NCBI GenBank assembly: GCA_965207565.1
Contig: CBDBMQ010000031.1
Span: forward strand, 1-64,000
Origin: Bin80 sp965207565
Lineage (GTDB): Bacteria > Bacteroidota > Rhodothermia > Rhodothermales > Bin80
Reading direction: 5' to 3'
Length of the DNA stretch: 64,000 nt
Shown here in pieces: positions 47,283 through 55,115 of the stretch. The notes beneath the pieces are model-generated. The model did not search any database, was not told the DNA's origin, and was given only the letters and a program-made list of their open reading frames with translations. Made by a program: the position numbers and the translations under genes. Numbering within the stretch: position 1 is the stretch's first letter; every line of letters starts with the position of its first letter.

Positions 47283-49205
47283 ATGAGCAAGATTATTGGA
47301 ATTGACCTTGGTACAACGAACTCGGTTGTCTCGGTATTGGAAGGCGGTGAGCCTAAAGTGATTGAAAACTCGGAAGGTGGTCGCACAACCCCGTCCGTGG
47401 TTGCTTTTAAGAAAGACGGTGAGCGTCTTGCTGGTGGACCAGCCAAACGCCAGGCCGTGACGAACGCGGAGAACACTGTTTTCTCCATCAAACGCTTTAT
47501 GGGCCGTGCCTATGATGAGGTGCCCGACGAACTTAAAACAGTACCATACAAGGTTGAGAAAGGCGACAGCGGAACCGCACGTGTACGTATTGACGACAAG
47601 CTGTACTCGCCTCAGGAAATTTCAGCGATGATTTTGCAGAAGCTCAAAAGCACTGCAGAAGATTATCTGGGAGAGAAAGTCGCCGAGGCCGTGATCACGG
47701 TGCCCGCCTACTACAACGATGCCCAGCGCAAAGCGACCAAAGAGGCAGGAAAAATTGCTGGCCTCGAAGTTCGCCGGATCATTAATGAGCCGACTGCCGC
47801 CGCGCTTGCGTATGGCCTAGGGAAACAGGATAAGGATCGTACAATCGCCGTCTATGACCTTGGCGGAGGTACCTACGACATCTCCGTCCTGGAACTCGGC
47901 GGTGGCGTGTTTGAAGTAAAATCAACCAACGGGGATACGCACCTTGGTGGTGATGATTTTGACCATCGGCTGATCGATTACCTCGCTGACTCATTCCAGA
48001 AGTCCGAGGGAGTCGACTTGCGTGCCGACAAAATGGCATTGCAACGATTGAAAGAAGCTGCTGAGAAAGCCAAAACGGAGCTTTCCAGTAGCAGTGAGAC
48101 CTCCATCAATCTGCCATTCATCACTGCAACAGCAGATGGTCCCAAGCACCTGACTACTACACTGTCGAGAGCGAAATTTGAGCAGTTGGTCGGTAACTTG
48201 GTGCAACGCACGGTTGCTCCGATGAAGCAGGCGCTCGAGGATGCCAAGCTTACGCGTGATGATATTGATGAAGTCATCCTGGTCGGTGGTTCCACCAGAA
48301 TTCCACTCGTACAAAAAACGGTAGAAGAGTTTTTTGGCAAGACACCAAATAGATCGGTCAACCCCGACGAGGTCGTGGCCATGGGTGCAGCAATTCAGGG
48401 CGGTGTCTTGTCTCAGGACATTGATGATGTCCTGTTGCTTGATGTGACTCCGCTCAACCTGGGTATCGAAACCCTTGGTGGCGTCATGACTACGTTGATT
48501 GAGTCAAACACCACAATCCCAACACGGAAACAGGAAATATTCTCAACTGCATCGGATAACCAGCCTTCCGTTGAGATCCATGTGCTTCAGGGCAACCGGG
48601 ATGTGGCAATCCATAATCGGACAATCGGCAAATTCCACCTGGATGGAATCCCTCCGGCAAGACGCGGAACGCCCCAAATTGAGGTTGCCTTTGATATTGA
48701 TGCAGATGGCATCTTGAACGTGACCGCCAAGGATAAGGCGACTGGACGGGAGCAATCTATCCGGATTGAAGCGTCCAGTGGGCTTTCGGAGAGTGAGATT
48801 GAGCAAATGCGTCAGCAGGCAAGAGAGAATGCAGATGAAGACAAGAAACGCCGGAAAGAGATTGACCTTCTTAACCAGGCGGACAGTCTGGTCTACACTT
48901 CCAAAAATAATCTTTCGAAGTTCGGAGAAAAACTCCCCGAAGATAAGAAAGCAAAGATCACTGGAGCCCTTGAGCGACTCGAGAGTCTGCACGAAGCCAA
49001 AAACTTCGATGAACTGGAGAGTGGTATTGAGCAATTAAATGAGGCTTGGGCCGCTGCCAGCGAAGAGCTGTATGCAGCGCAGCAAGCTGCAACACAGGAT
49101 GAAGCTGCCCCAGGAGAACCCTCTGCAAACGGTCAGGCGTCAGCAGACGATGTGATTGATGATGCTGATTTTGAGATCGTTGATGAGGAGCCGGAAAATA
49201 AATAG
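47283..49205 (+). CDS. dnaK: chaperone DnaK (Hsp70)
   Basis: A 640-residue protein, intact. IIGIDLGTTNSVVSVLEGGEPKVIENSEGGRTTPSVVAF (phosphate 1), AVITVPAYYNDAQRKATKEAGKIAGLEVRRIINEPTAAALAYG, VYDLGGGTYDISVLELGGGVFEVKSTNGDTHLGGDDFD (phosphate 2), the linker DVLLLDVTPL, the substrate-binding domain and the helical lid. The tail ends IDDADFEIVDEEPENK. ATP-driven folding of cytosolic proteins. Upstream of the ATG (CTAAGGAAAAT-ATG) I see no CIRCE inverted repeat; grpE and dnaJ are not adjacent. Confidence 0.96.
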   Translation: MSKIIGIDLGTTNSVVSVLEGGEPKVIENSEGGRTTPSVVAFKKDGERLAGGPAKRQAVTNAENTVFSIKRFMGRAYDEVPDELKTVPYKVEKGDSGTARVRIDDKLYSPQEISAMILQKLKSTAEDYLGEKVAEAVITVPAYYNDAQRKATKEAGKIAGLEVRRIINEPTAAALAYGLGKQDKDRTIAVYDLGGGTYDISVLELGGGVFEVKSTNGDTHLGGDDFDHRLIDYLADSFQKSEGVDLRADKMALQRLKEAAEKAKTELSSSSETSINLPFITATADGPKHLTTTLSRAKFEQLVGNLVQRTVAPMKQALEDAKLTRDDIDEVILVGGSTRIPLVQKTVEEFFGKTPNRSVNPDEVVAMGAAIQGGVLSQDIDDVLLLDVTPLNLGIETLGGVMTTLIESNTTIPTRKQEIFSTASDNQPSVEIHVLQGNRDVAIHNRTIGKFHLDGIPPARRGTPQIEVAFDIDADGILNVTAKDKATGREQSIRIEASSGLSESEIEQMRQQARENADEDKKRRKEIDLLNQADSLVYTSKNNLSKFGEKLPEDKKAKITGALERLESLHEAKNFDELESGIEQLNEAWAAASEELYAAQQAATQDEAAPGEPSANGQASADDVIDDADFEIVDEEPENK

Positions 49206-49213
49206 TCTCCCAC

Positions 49214-50017
49214 TCAGTCAAGGTTAAACAGTTGTCGAGCGTTCGCGCAGGTAATCTCTGCCACCTCGGCAACTGTGCAACCTTTGACCTCGGCAATCTT
49301 TTGGGCCACCAATGCCGTCCAAGCTGGCTCATTCCGCTTTCCTCGATGCGGGACGGGAGACATGTAAGGTGCGTCGGTTTCCAGGACGATTTGGTTTAAG
49401 GGAACGTCACGTATCCTATCGGCCACGCCTGAATTCTTGAAGGTTACTGCCCCACCAACCCCGATCAGAAAGCCTAGTCCCGTAGCAGCTTCCGGGAGCC
49501 AATCCGGCCCAGTAAAGCAGTGAAAAATCCCGCGGGGGCGCGTGTTGTCGTAAATAGGTAATTCGCGTTCAAGTATCTGGATTGCATCACGATGCGCGTG
49601 GTCCCGATGCTGTTTATCTCTCAGGTGGATGATCAGTGGCAGATTCTTTTCCGCGGACAGCTGGATATGGCGGGTAAAGAATTCCGGCTGCCGCTCATCG
49701 TAGTACTTATCCCAGTAATAATCAAGCCCGAATTCCCCCACTGCGATCACGTTCGGCTCATCACATAAGCGGGTGATTTCGTCAAAATCATGATCGCCTG
49801 CCTCTGGAATATGTGTTGGGTGAATGGCTGCCATCGCATAGATCCCTTCATACCGTGCACATAGATCCAACGCCTGATAGACAGACGACACATCTACAGC
49901 AGGCAGAAGAATCCGTTTTACTCCTGCCTCCTGTGCCCGCAGCAGAACAGCATCCAGATCCTGTTCAAACCGATTATCATAGAGATGCGCGTGCGTATCT
50001 ATCAGCATTGGGGTCAT
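49214..50017 (-). CDS. tatD: TatD-family metal-dependent hydrolase (DNase)
   Basis: A 267-residue protein. Metal ligands: IDTHAHLYD, GEFGLDYYWDKY, LPLIIHLRD, GIFHCFTG, LETDAPYMSP. The C-terminus is VAEITCANARQLFNLD. TatD enzymes are 3'-5' exonucleases or deoxyribonucleases on damaged DNA. Convergent with dnaK (8-bp gap). Its ATG overlaps a TAA (TAATG) that ends a truncated upstream frame, so it was once translationally coupled to a gene now cut by the defence module. Confidence 0.9.
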   Translation of the reverse strand: MTPMLIDTHAHLYDNRFEQDLDAVLLRAQEAGVKRILLPAVDVSSVYQALDLCARYEGIYAMAAIHPTHIPEAGDHDFDEITRLCDEPNVIAVGEFGLDYYWDKYYDERQPEFFTRHIQLSAEKNLPLIIHLRDKQHRDHAHRDAIQILERELPIYDNTRPRGIFHCFTGPDWLPEAATGLGFLIGVGGAVTFKNSGVADRIRDVPLNQIVLETDAPYMSPVPHRGKRNEPAWTALVAQKIAEVKGCTVAEVAEITCANARQLFNLD

Positions 50018-50161
50018 TATGATAATTCGACCTCTCGGAAGGCTTCGACGATCTTGGCTGTCTCTAAACTGACCGTGATTACTTCTGCAAGTGCTCTGGA
50101 CGGCTCTATCACCATTTGTGTGAAACCATAATCAAGCATGCTTCCATGTTCACATTCTGAT
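50017..50161 (-). pseudogene. 3' remnant of a gene formerly coupled to tatD
   Basis: Minus strand, reading SECEHGSMLDYGFTQMVIEPSRALAEVITVSLETAKIVEAFREVELS and ending in TAA that overlaps the tatD ATG. Upstream it runs into the DUF262-HNH gene, so only the last ~48 residues survive. Family not recognised. It marks the insertion edge of the defence module. Confidence 0.45.
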
Positions 50162-51289
50162 TTATCCGCGCGCTCCCTTGTGGAGGTTGCAGGGTGCACA
50201 CAACACTTGGCAGTTCTCTTCATCGGTCTTTCCTCCTTTCGACCATGGCTTGATGTGGTCCGCATGCGCCTCGTGTTTCTTGATTTCTGCCCCACAGAGA
50301 TTGCACTTCCCTTCCTGCCTGGCATAGATCTTGAATTTTACTTTATCATCAAACGTTCGGAGATTCAGGAGCGACTTAGTAATCTCACCTCCCAACACGT
50401 ACTCATAGACCCCACTTTTCTTCTGCACCTCATCGTCGTTGATTAACTTAGTCGCCACCGTTCGTGTGTAGTCTGTGTCGTGCTCACGGTTTCCATATTC
50501 CCTGTGCAACACTCCCCAGTTGACCTGTTTCATAGCTTGATGTGGGTTAAATAGGCTATCAATCCAGTTCTTTACTTCACCAAAGTAGTTCCACAGGGGT
50601 TTCGCATTCTCGTCTTTTTTATGCTTCGCCATGTAGTCTCGGATGTCACGATCCCTTGAGCTACCTGTTTTCCACTGTAGAATTCGTTCAAGGTGTTCCT
50701 GCCTGTTACGTTTCCCTCTCATGTACGTCTTACATTTTTCCTCCTGCCCCCCTTTCTTCGTGAAATAATACTTTGCATTGGTCACCCACGGACCGTTGTA
50801 GATGGAGTTTCGTAACTCTTGGTCAGATAGCTCTTTTGCGCCCGTATTGATGGTCTTGAACCATCGCATCAATTCATCTGCACCCCCTTCGCAGACATGC
50901 ACATGAAGCTGGTAATCCAGGATCCGATCTTGATCTTTGACGGACAATCCCTGCCAGTACTCGATTTCCTCATCGGAGAGCGTGATGCTAAACTTTCGTT
51001 CCTTGATGAACTTGCAGATTGTGACAATTCGCTGTTGCCCATCCAGTAACTCGTAATCATACTCACTATCCTCTGCCTTCGCGAAGTAGATCAGATTAAC
51101 TGGACGTCCATAATACACCGAACTCATGAGGTTTTCTTGGAAGTCTTTCTTACCATCGTAGATATACTCACGCTGGTATGGCGGGCGGATATTCAACAAT
51201 CCTGCGTACCCAATGACATGCCCGTTGCCATCATCATGATACCCCTCAACGATATCTCGAATCGCAATTTTGTGCTCGTGGATTTCCAT
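50162..51289 (-). CDS. DUF262 + HNH endonuclease (GmrSD-like)
   Basis: A 375-residue protein. N-terminal DUF262 domain (GLLNIRPPYQREYIYDGKKDFQENLMSSVYYGRPVNLIYF...YELLDGQQRIVTICKFI, the DGQQR signature; MRWFKTINTGAKELSDQELRNSIYNG). C-terminal HNH nuclease (CNLCGAEIKKHEAHADHIKPWSKGGKTDEENCQVLCAPCN). DUF262-HNH proteins use nucleotide hydrolysis to drive DNA cleavage in type IV-like and modification-dependent restriction; here the neighbouring methyltransferases suggest a type II-like partner. Starts 3 bp after the stop of methyltransferase copy 1. The first ~10 codons are repeated as a dead fragment at 52321-52350. Confidence 0.85.
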   Translation of the reverse strand: MEIHEHKIAIRDIVEGYHDDGNGHVIGYAGLLNIRPPYQREYIYDGKKDFQENLMSSVYYGRPVNLIYFAKAEDSEYDYELLDGQQRIVTICKFIKERKFSITLSDEEIEYWQGLSVKDQDRILDYQLHVHVCEGGADELMRWFKTINTGAKELSDQELRNSIYNGPWVTNAKYYFTKKGGQEEKCKTYMRGKRNRQEHLERILQWKTGSSRDRDIRDYMAKHKKDENAKPLWNYFGEVKNWIDSLFNPHQAMKQVNWGVLHREYGNREHDTDYTRTVATKLINDDEVQKKSGVYEYVLGGEITKSLLNLRTFDDKVKFKIYARQEGKCNLCGAEIKKHEAHADHIKPWSKGGKTDEENCQVLCAPCNLHKGARG

Positions 51290-51292
51290 CGG

Positions 51293-52264
51293 TCAAAGCT
51301 GTTTGTTTCGGATGATGATTCTGGCATAGATCTCCTTGCCATTTAACCAGAAACGACTTTGTTTTCCGGTTAATTTCTTGATCAATGGTCTATCCATTCC
51401 CAATATCTCAAACTGCTCTGGGTTATACTTGTCCAGGAATGTAATAGGAACACCCATTTGCCCCCCCCCCCAATTTTCTGGAATTTCCTTCGTCTTGCTC
51501 ACTTCAATCGCATCATAATTGTCATAGTGTGGGTATTCCTCAGGCGAGTATTTCTTGTAAAGAATTAGCTCCTCGTGACGCTTCTTGTGGGGCAAGTTCG
51601 TGAACCAGTGAACACCTGATACCCTAATCATTCCCTCCTTTCTATCCGCTGCAGTTGCATGATCTTCATACCGGCTAATAAAGTGCCCTGCTCCCCCTTT
51701 GAAACCATAACCCAACCAGATTTTGTTTTCCTTGATCAACGGAAAAATCTCTTTGTAGGTTATCACATTCTGGTGTCCAATAATCAAGAACTTTTTATCG
51801 TACTCCATCAGTTGGGCGACATACTCACGGAAGAGCGAGAACGGTGGATTGGTCACCACTATATCGGCTTCTTTCAGTAGCTCAATACACTCGGCACTAC
51901 GGAAATCTCCATCCCCCTGCAGGGGCTTTACTGCGATTTCATGGGGATCTGGACGACGGTTTCCGTCTTGATCCCCCTCGTACTCCAGGTAAACTGCCCG
52001 CTCCGAATCATGCTGCGAAAATAGATCTGGCTGCTGATTCTTGTAGCAGGTGGTGATCAGTTTCTTGAGACCATAAAACTCAAATTGTTTAGAGAAGAAA
52101 GTGAAGAAATTGCTCACTCGCGGATCATCACAATTGCAGTAGACCACCTTGTCTTTGAAGTGCGCTCTGTAGTGGGCGAGTTCATTCTCTATATCACTCA
52201 ACTGCGTATAGAATTCATCTTTTTTCGCGCGTTTTGCACCGTGCAGGTTTCGGTTTTGTGTCAT
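51293..52264 (-). CDS. EcoRI-family adenine-specific DNA methyltransferase, copy 1
   Basis: A 323-residue protein: MTQNRNLHGAKRAKKDEFYTQLSDIENELAHYRAHFKDKVVYCNCDDPRVSNFFTFF, ADIVVTNPPFSLFREYV (NPPF catalytic motif), FLIIGHQNVITYKEIFPLIKENKIWLGYG, NWGGGQMGVPITFLDKYNPEQFEI. Family PF13651-like (EcoRI methylase), predicted to make N6-methyladenine. A run of 11 G (plus-strand C at 51461-51471) lies at codons ~264-268. After EQFEI the sequence (LGMDRPLIKKLTGKQSRFWLNGKEIYA) differs from copy 2, and the last residues RIIIRNKQL are shared again. Almost identical to copy 2 elsewhere. Followed by the DUF262-HNH gene. Confidence 0.85.
   Translation of the reverse strand: MTQNRNLHGAKRAKKDEFYTQLSDIENELAHYRAHFKDKVVYCNCDDPRVSNFFTFFSKQFEFYGLKKLITTCYKNQQPDLFSQHDSERAVYLEYEGDQDGNRRPDPHEIAVKPLQGDGDFRSAECIELLKEADIVVTNPPFSLFREYVAQLMEYDKKFLIIGHQNVITYKEIFPLIKENKIWLGYGFKGGAGHFISRYEDHATAADRKEGMIRVSGVHWFTNLPHKKRHEELILYKKYSPEEYPHYDNYDAIEVSKTKEIPENWGGGQMGVPITFLDKYNPEQFEILGMDRPLIKKLTGKQSRFWLNGKEIYARIIIRNKQL
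51461..51471 (-). repeat. poly-G11 tract in methyltransferase copy 1
   Basis: Eleven C on the plus strand (G in the gene), encoding W-G-G-G. In frame as assembled. The corresponding tract in copy 2 has fourteen. Classic length for slipped-strand phase variation. Confidence 0.75.
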
Positions 52265-52353
52265 GGGTTGTATTAGTCAATTTTGGACATCAAACGATAG
52301 TAGGCCCCCGTGATGTTTCCAATCGCAATTTTGCACTCGTGGATTTCCAGCAT
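52265..52353. other. duplication scar: fused remnants of the HTH-like gene 3' end and DUF262 5' end
   Basis: 52275-52312 matches 53371-53408 (3' end of the HTH-like gene; CAATTTTGGACATCAA shared). 52321-52350 matches 51260-51289 (start of the DUF262 gene; AATCGCAATTTTG and CTCGTGGATTTCCA shared), with the start codon changed from ATG to CTG. This is the expected junction of a tandem duplication of [HTH, methyltransferase, DUF262] after internal deletion. Confidence 0.8.
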
Positions 52354-53358
52354 TTACAGTTGTTTGTTTCTGATAATGATTCTGAAGTAAAGGGATTTAG
52401 ACCTTTTGGGTAGAAATCCTAAATTTTTCAGTCGTTCAAAGTCTTCAGGTTTGAGCCTTAAATCCTTATTGTCATCTCCTTTTCTGAATCTAATTATCTC
52501 AAACTGCTCTGGGTTATACTTGTCCAGGAATGTAATAGGAACACCCATTTGCCCCCCCCCCCCCCAATTTTCTGGAATTTCCTTCGTCTTGCTCACTTCA
52601 ATCGCATCATAATTGTCATAGTGTGGGTATTCCTCAGGCGAGTATTTCTTGTAAAGAATTAGCTCCTCGTGACGCTTCTTGTGGGGCAAGTTCGTGAACC
52701 AGTGAACACCTGATACCCTAATCATTCCCTCCTTTCTATCCGCTGCAGTTGCATGATCTTCATACCGGCTAATAAAGTGCCCTGCTCCCCCTTTGAAACC
52801 ATAACCCAACCAGATTTTGTTTTCCTTGATCAACGGAAAAATCTCTTTGTAGGTTATCACATTCTGGTGTCCAATAATCAAGAACTTTTTATCGTACTCC
52901 ATCAGTTGGGCGACATACTCACGGAAGAGCGAGAACGGTGGATTGGTCACCACTATATCGGCTTCTTTCAGTAGCTCAATACACTCGGCACTACGGAAAT
53001 CTCCATCCCCCTGCAGGGGCTTTACTGCGATTTCATGGGGATCTGGACGACGGTTCCCGTCCTGATCCCCCTCGTACTCCAGGTAAACTGCCCGCTCCGA
53101 ATCATGCTGCGAAAACAAATCTGGTTGCTGATTCTTGTAGCAGGTGGTGATCAGTTTCTTGAGACCATAAAACTCGAATTGCTTGGAAAAGAAAGTGAAG
53201 AAATTACTCACACGCGGATCATCACAGTTACAGTAGACCACCTTGTCTTTGAAGTGCGCTCTGTAGTGGGCGAGTTCATTCTCTATATCACTCAACTGCG
53301 TATAGAAATCATCCTTTTTCGCGCGTTTTGCACCGTGCAGGTTTCGGTTTTGTGCCAT
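52354..53358 (-). CDS. EcoRI-family adenine-specific DNA methyltransferase, copy 2
   Basis: A 334-residue protein starting MAQNRNLHGAKRAKKDDFYTQ. Apart from two or three changes it is identical to copy 1 as far as EQFEI, including the NPPFSLFREYV motif. The poly-G tract is 14 long (plus-strand C at 52552-52565), adding one Gly (NWGGGGQMGVP). The C-terminal cassette is different and longer: IRFRKGDDNKDLRLKPEDFERLKNLGFLPKRSKSLYF, then the shared FRIIIRNKQL. The cassette may set target specificity. It is preceded by the HTH-like gene (15-bp gap) and has lost its own DUF262 partner. Confidence 0.85.
   Translation of the reverse strand: MAQNRNLHGAKRAKKDDFYTQLSDIENELAHYRAHFKDKVVYCNCDDPRVSNFFTFFSKQFEFYGLKKLITTCYKNQQPDLFSQHDSERAVYLEYEGDQDGNRRPDPHEIAVKPLQGDGDFRSAECIELLKEADIVVTNPPFSLFREYVAQLMEYDKKFLIIGHQNVITYKEIFPLIKENKIWLGYGFKGGAGHFISRYEDHATAADRKEGMIRVSGVHWFTNLPHKKRHEELILYKKYSPEEYPHYDNYDAIEVSKTKEIPENWGGGGQMGVPITFLDKYNPEQFEIIRFRKGDDNKDLRLKPEDFERLKNLGFLPKRSKSLYFRIIIRNKQL
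52552..52565 (-). repeat. poly-G14 tract in methyltransferase copy 2
   Basis: Fourteen C on the plus strand. Three longer than in copy 1, so both genes are in frame as assembled. A change of one or two G would truncate or re-frame the last ~60 residues, including the variable cassette. Confidence 0.75.
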
Positions 53359-53372
53359 GGTGGTTGCATCAA

Positions 53373-53657
53373 TCAATTTTGGACATCAAGCGGTAGTAGT
53401 CTTCCGTGCATCAAGTGTTGCTTCTCAATCGGGAACTGCTTCACAAGACGTTGCGACGCACAGTAGCATGTGCGCTCATTCAACCCCAGTGCGGTGCAGA
53501 GCTGGCGTGGCTTCACATTGAGCACTTTCAATTCACTACCAGAACTGCCAGCAAGATGCATCAGCACACGGCGTGCCGTGTAGGTGGCATCTGCATATTC
53601 TTTGACGAGAATACAGAGTGCCCAGTCCAATATCTTCAGGTGCTCCGTCTTTGACAT
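53373..53657 (-). CDS. small HTH-like protein upstream of the methyltransferases
   Basis: A 94-residue protein: MSKTEHLKILDWALCILVKEYADATYTARRVLMHLAGSSGSELKVLNVKPRQLCTALGLNERTCYCASQRLVKQFPIEKQHLMHGRLLPLDVQN. The stretch VKPRQLCTALGLNERTCYCASQRLVKQF has the spacing of a helix-turn-helix and a winged tail. No family can be named. It is the first gene of the methyltransferase/DUF262 operon and part of the duplicated unit, as its 3' end is present twice. By position it could be a controller protein like those of type II restriction systems. Confidence 0.6.
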   Translation of the reverse strand: MSKTEHLKILDWALCILVKEYADATYTARRVLMHLAGSSGSELKVLNVKPRQLCTALGLNERTCYCASQRLVKQFPIEKQHLMHGRLLPLDVQN

Positions 53658-53828
53658 ATCCGCTAGTCAACTGTCTGGTGTGGTCTGGGAAACTACGACA
53701 CTTTCACGAAATCAATGCCGACACAAAGCTGGAAACCTTTTGGAAGATCTATGGATCGGGGCAAAAATGACTTGCTCTCCACGCCAGTGCTTAACTTGTA
53801 GCTTTTGTAACAATACTCATTCAGAAAT

Positions 53829-55115
53829 ATGATTTGGACTAAACTGAACAAACACACCGACTTGGGACTACTCATCTTGCGGATAGGGTTTGGCCTTGGT
53901 ATGCTGATCTTCCATGGCTGGGATAAATTGATGGGAGGCCCGAAGGTATGGAACTCCGTCGGCCAGTCCATGCAGATCTTTGGGATTGGCTTTGGGCACA
54001 CCTTCTTTGGATTTCTGGCTGCTTTTGCCGAGTCAATCGGAGCCATCTGTGTCATTCTCGGACTCTTCTATCGCCCCGCACTTGTGATGCTGGGACTCAC
54101 CATGCTTGTAGCAACGCTGACACTTTCCATCACTGGATCTGGTGATCCGGCACATGCTTTCAAGAATTTCTTTGTCTGCGTCGGCAAGTTCCTGATTGGC
54201 CCAGGAAAATATAGCATTGATTACAGGTTTGCTGGAAAAACTGCCGGGAGCGCTGCTCTATTGGCATTGCTTTTAGTCGTGATCCCCAGTAGCACCCTTG
54301 CACAACACAGCACGGTCCATGACCAGTTGACCATGCAAAGTCAAATCCTGGATTCGGAACGGAAATTTGCTGTCTATCTCCCACCCGATTATCACACAAG
54401 CGAACGAAGCTACCCCGCACTATACCTGCTGCATGGTGCAGGAGATGATCAGACTGGATGGATTCAGTTTGGTGAAGTCCGGCATATCGCAGATAAAGCT
54501 ATTAGAGAAGGGAAGGCAACCCCAATGGTCATCGTCATGCCGGATGCTAATACGGGAGTTCGAGGGTATTTCAATGACGTTACCAACTCATGGCGCTATG
54601 AGGATTTCTTTTTTGAGGAACTGATCCCCCATGTAGAAGAGCGGTTTCGGATTAAACCCGAGAAACGATATCGCGCCGTTGCCGGCCTCTCCATGGGCGG
54701 AGGAGGCTCGTTTATTTATGCACTCCGCCGCCCTGAACTTTTTTCATCCGCCGCCCCACTGAGCGCATGGGTCGGACCAAGTTCAGCTGAGGAATACAAA
54801 AACGTAATGCAGCGCTGGGGAAACGACCTATCGGGCATCTCAGATGATGCAATTGAGGAATACGTCAGACGACACAATGCTGTCGAACTGATCCGTTCGT
54901 TACCCGAAGATGGCCTGCGATCCGTTCGATGGTTTATTGATTGTGGTGATGATGATTTTCTGTATGAAGGCAATTCGCTTGCGCACATCGAGCTTCGGAA
55001 ACGTGAAATTCCACACGAATTTCGTATTCGAGACGGTGGTCACACATGGACCTACTGGCGTGATAGCCTTCCGGTCGTGCTTCACTTTGTCTCGCAAGCA
55101 TTCCACCAGTACTGA
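53829..55115 (+). CDS. DoxX-family membrane protein fused to a secreted-type alpha/beta esterase
   Basis: A 428-residue single frame. Residues 1-~138: DoxX-type four-helix membrane domain (LGLLILRIGFGLGMLIFHGWDKLMGGPKVW...GLFYRPALVMLGLTMLVATLTLSITG...NFFVCVGKFLIGPGKYSID). ~145-165: hydrophobic segment AGSAALLALLLVVIPSSTLAQ, looking like a former signal peptide. From ~170: PF00756-like esterase with LYLLHGAGDDQTGW, nucleophile GLSMGGGGSFIYALR, acid IDCGDDDFLYEG and HTWTYW. The DoxX part has the usual length of a stand-alone DoxX. There is no ATG/GTG at the junction, so either the fusion is real or a stop/start was lost by indel. The esterase would then be anchored and face the periplasm. Confidence 0.78.
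   Translation: MIWTKLNKHTDLGLLILRIGFGLGMLIFHGWDKLMGGPKVWNSVGQSMQIFGIGFGHTFFGFLAAFAESIGAICVILGLFYRPALVMLGLTMLVATLTLSITGSGDPAHAFKNFFVCVGKFLIGPGKYSIDYRFAGKTAGSAALLALLLVVIPSSTLAQHSTVHDQLTMQSQILDSERKFAVYLPPDYHTSERSYPALYLLHGAGDDQTGWIQFGEVRHIADKAIREGKATPMVIVMPDANTGVRGYFNDVTNSWRYEDFFFEELIPHVEERFRIKPEKRYRAVAGLSMGGGGSFIYALRRPELFSSAAPLSAWVGPSSAEEYKNVMQRWGNDLSGISDDAIEEYVRRHNAVELIRSLPEDGLRSVRWFIDCGDDDFLYEGNSLAHIELRKREIPHEFRIRDGGHTWTYWRDSLPVVLHFVSQAFHQY

Larger units (their letters stand above)
51260..52312. repeat. defence-module duplication, unit 1
   Basis: Homologous to 52321-53408. Runs from the first codons of the DUF262-HNH gene through methyltransferase copy 1 to a ~40-bp fragment of the 3' end of the HTH-like gene (52275-52312). 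Nearly identical over most of the methyltransferase; the two diverge in the 3' cassette 51320-51405. Confidence 0.85.
52321..53408. repeat. defence-module duplication, unit 2
   Basis: Partner of 51260-52312. Contains a 30-bp dead start of DUF262-HNH, methyltransferase copy 2 and the 3' end of the intact HTH-like gene. Confidence 0.85.
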
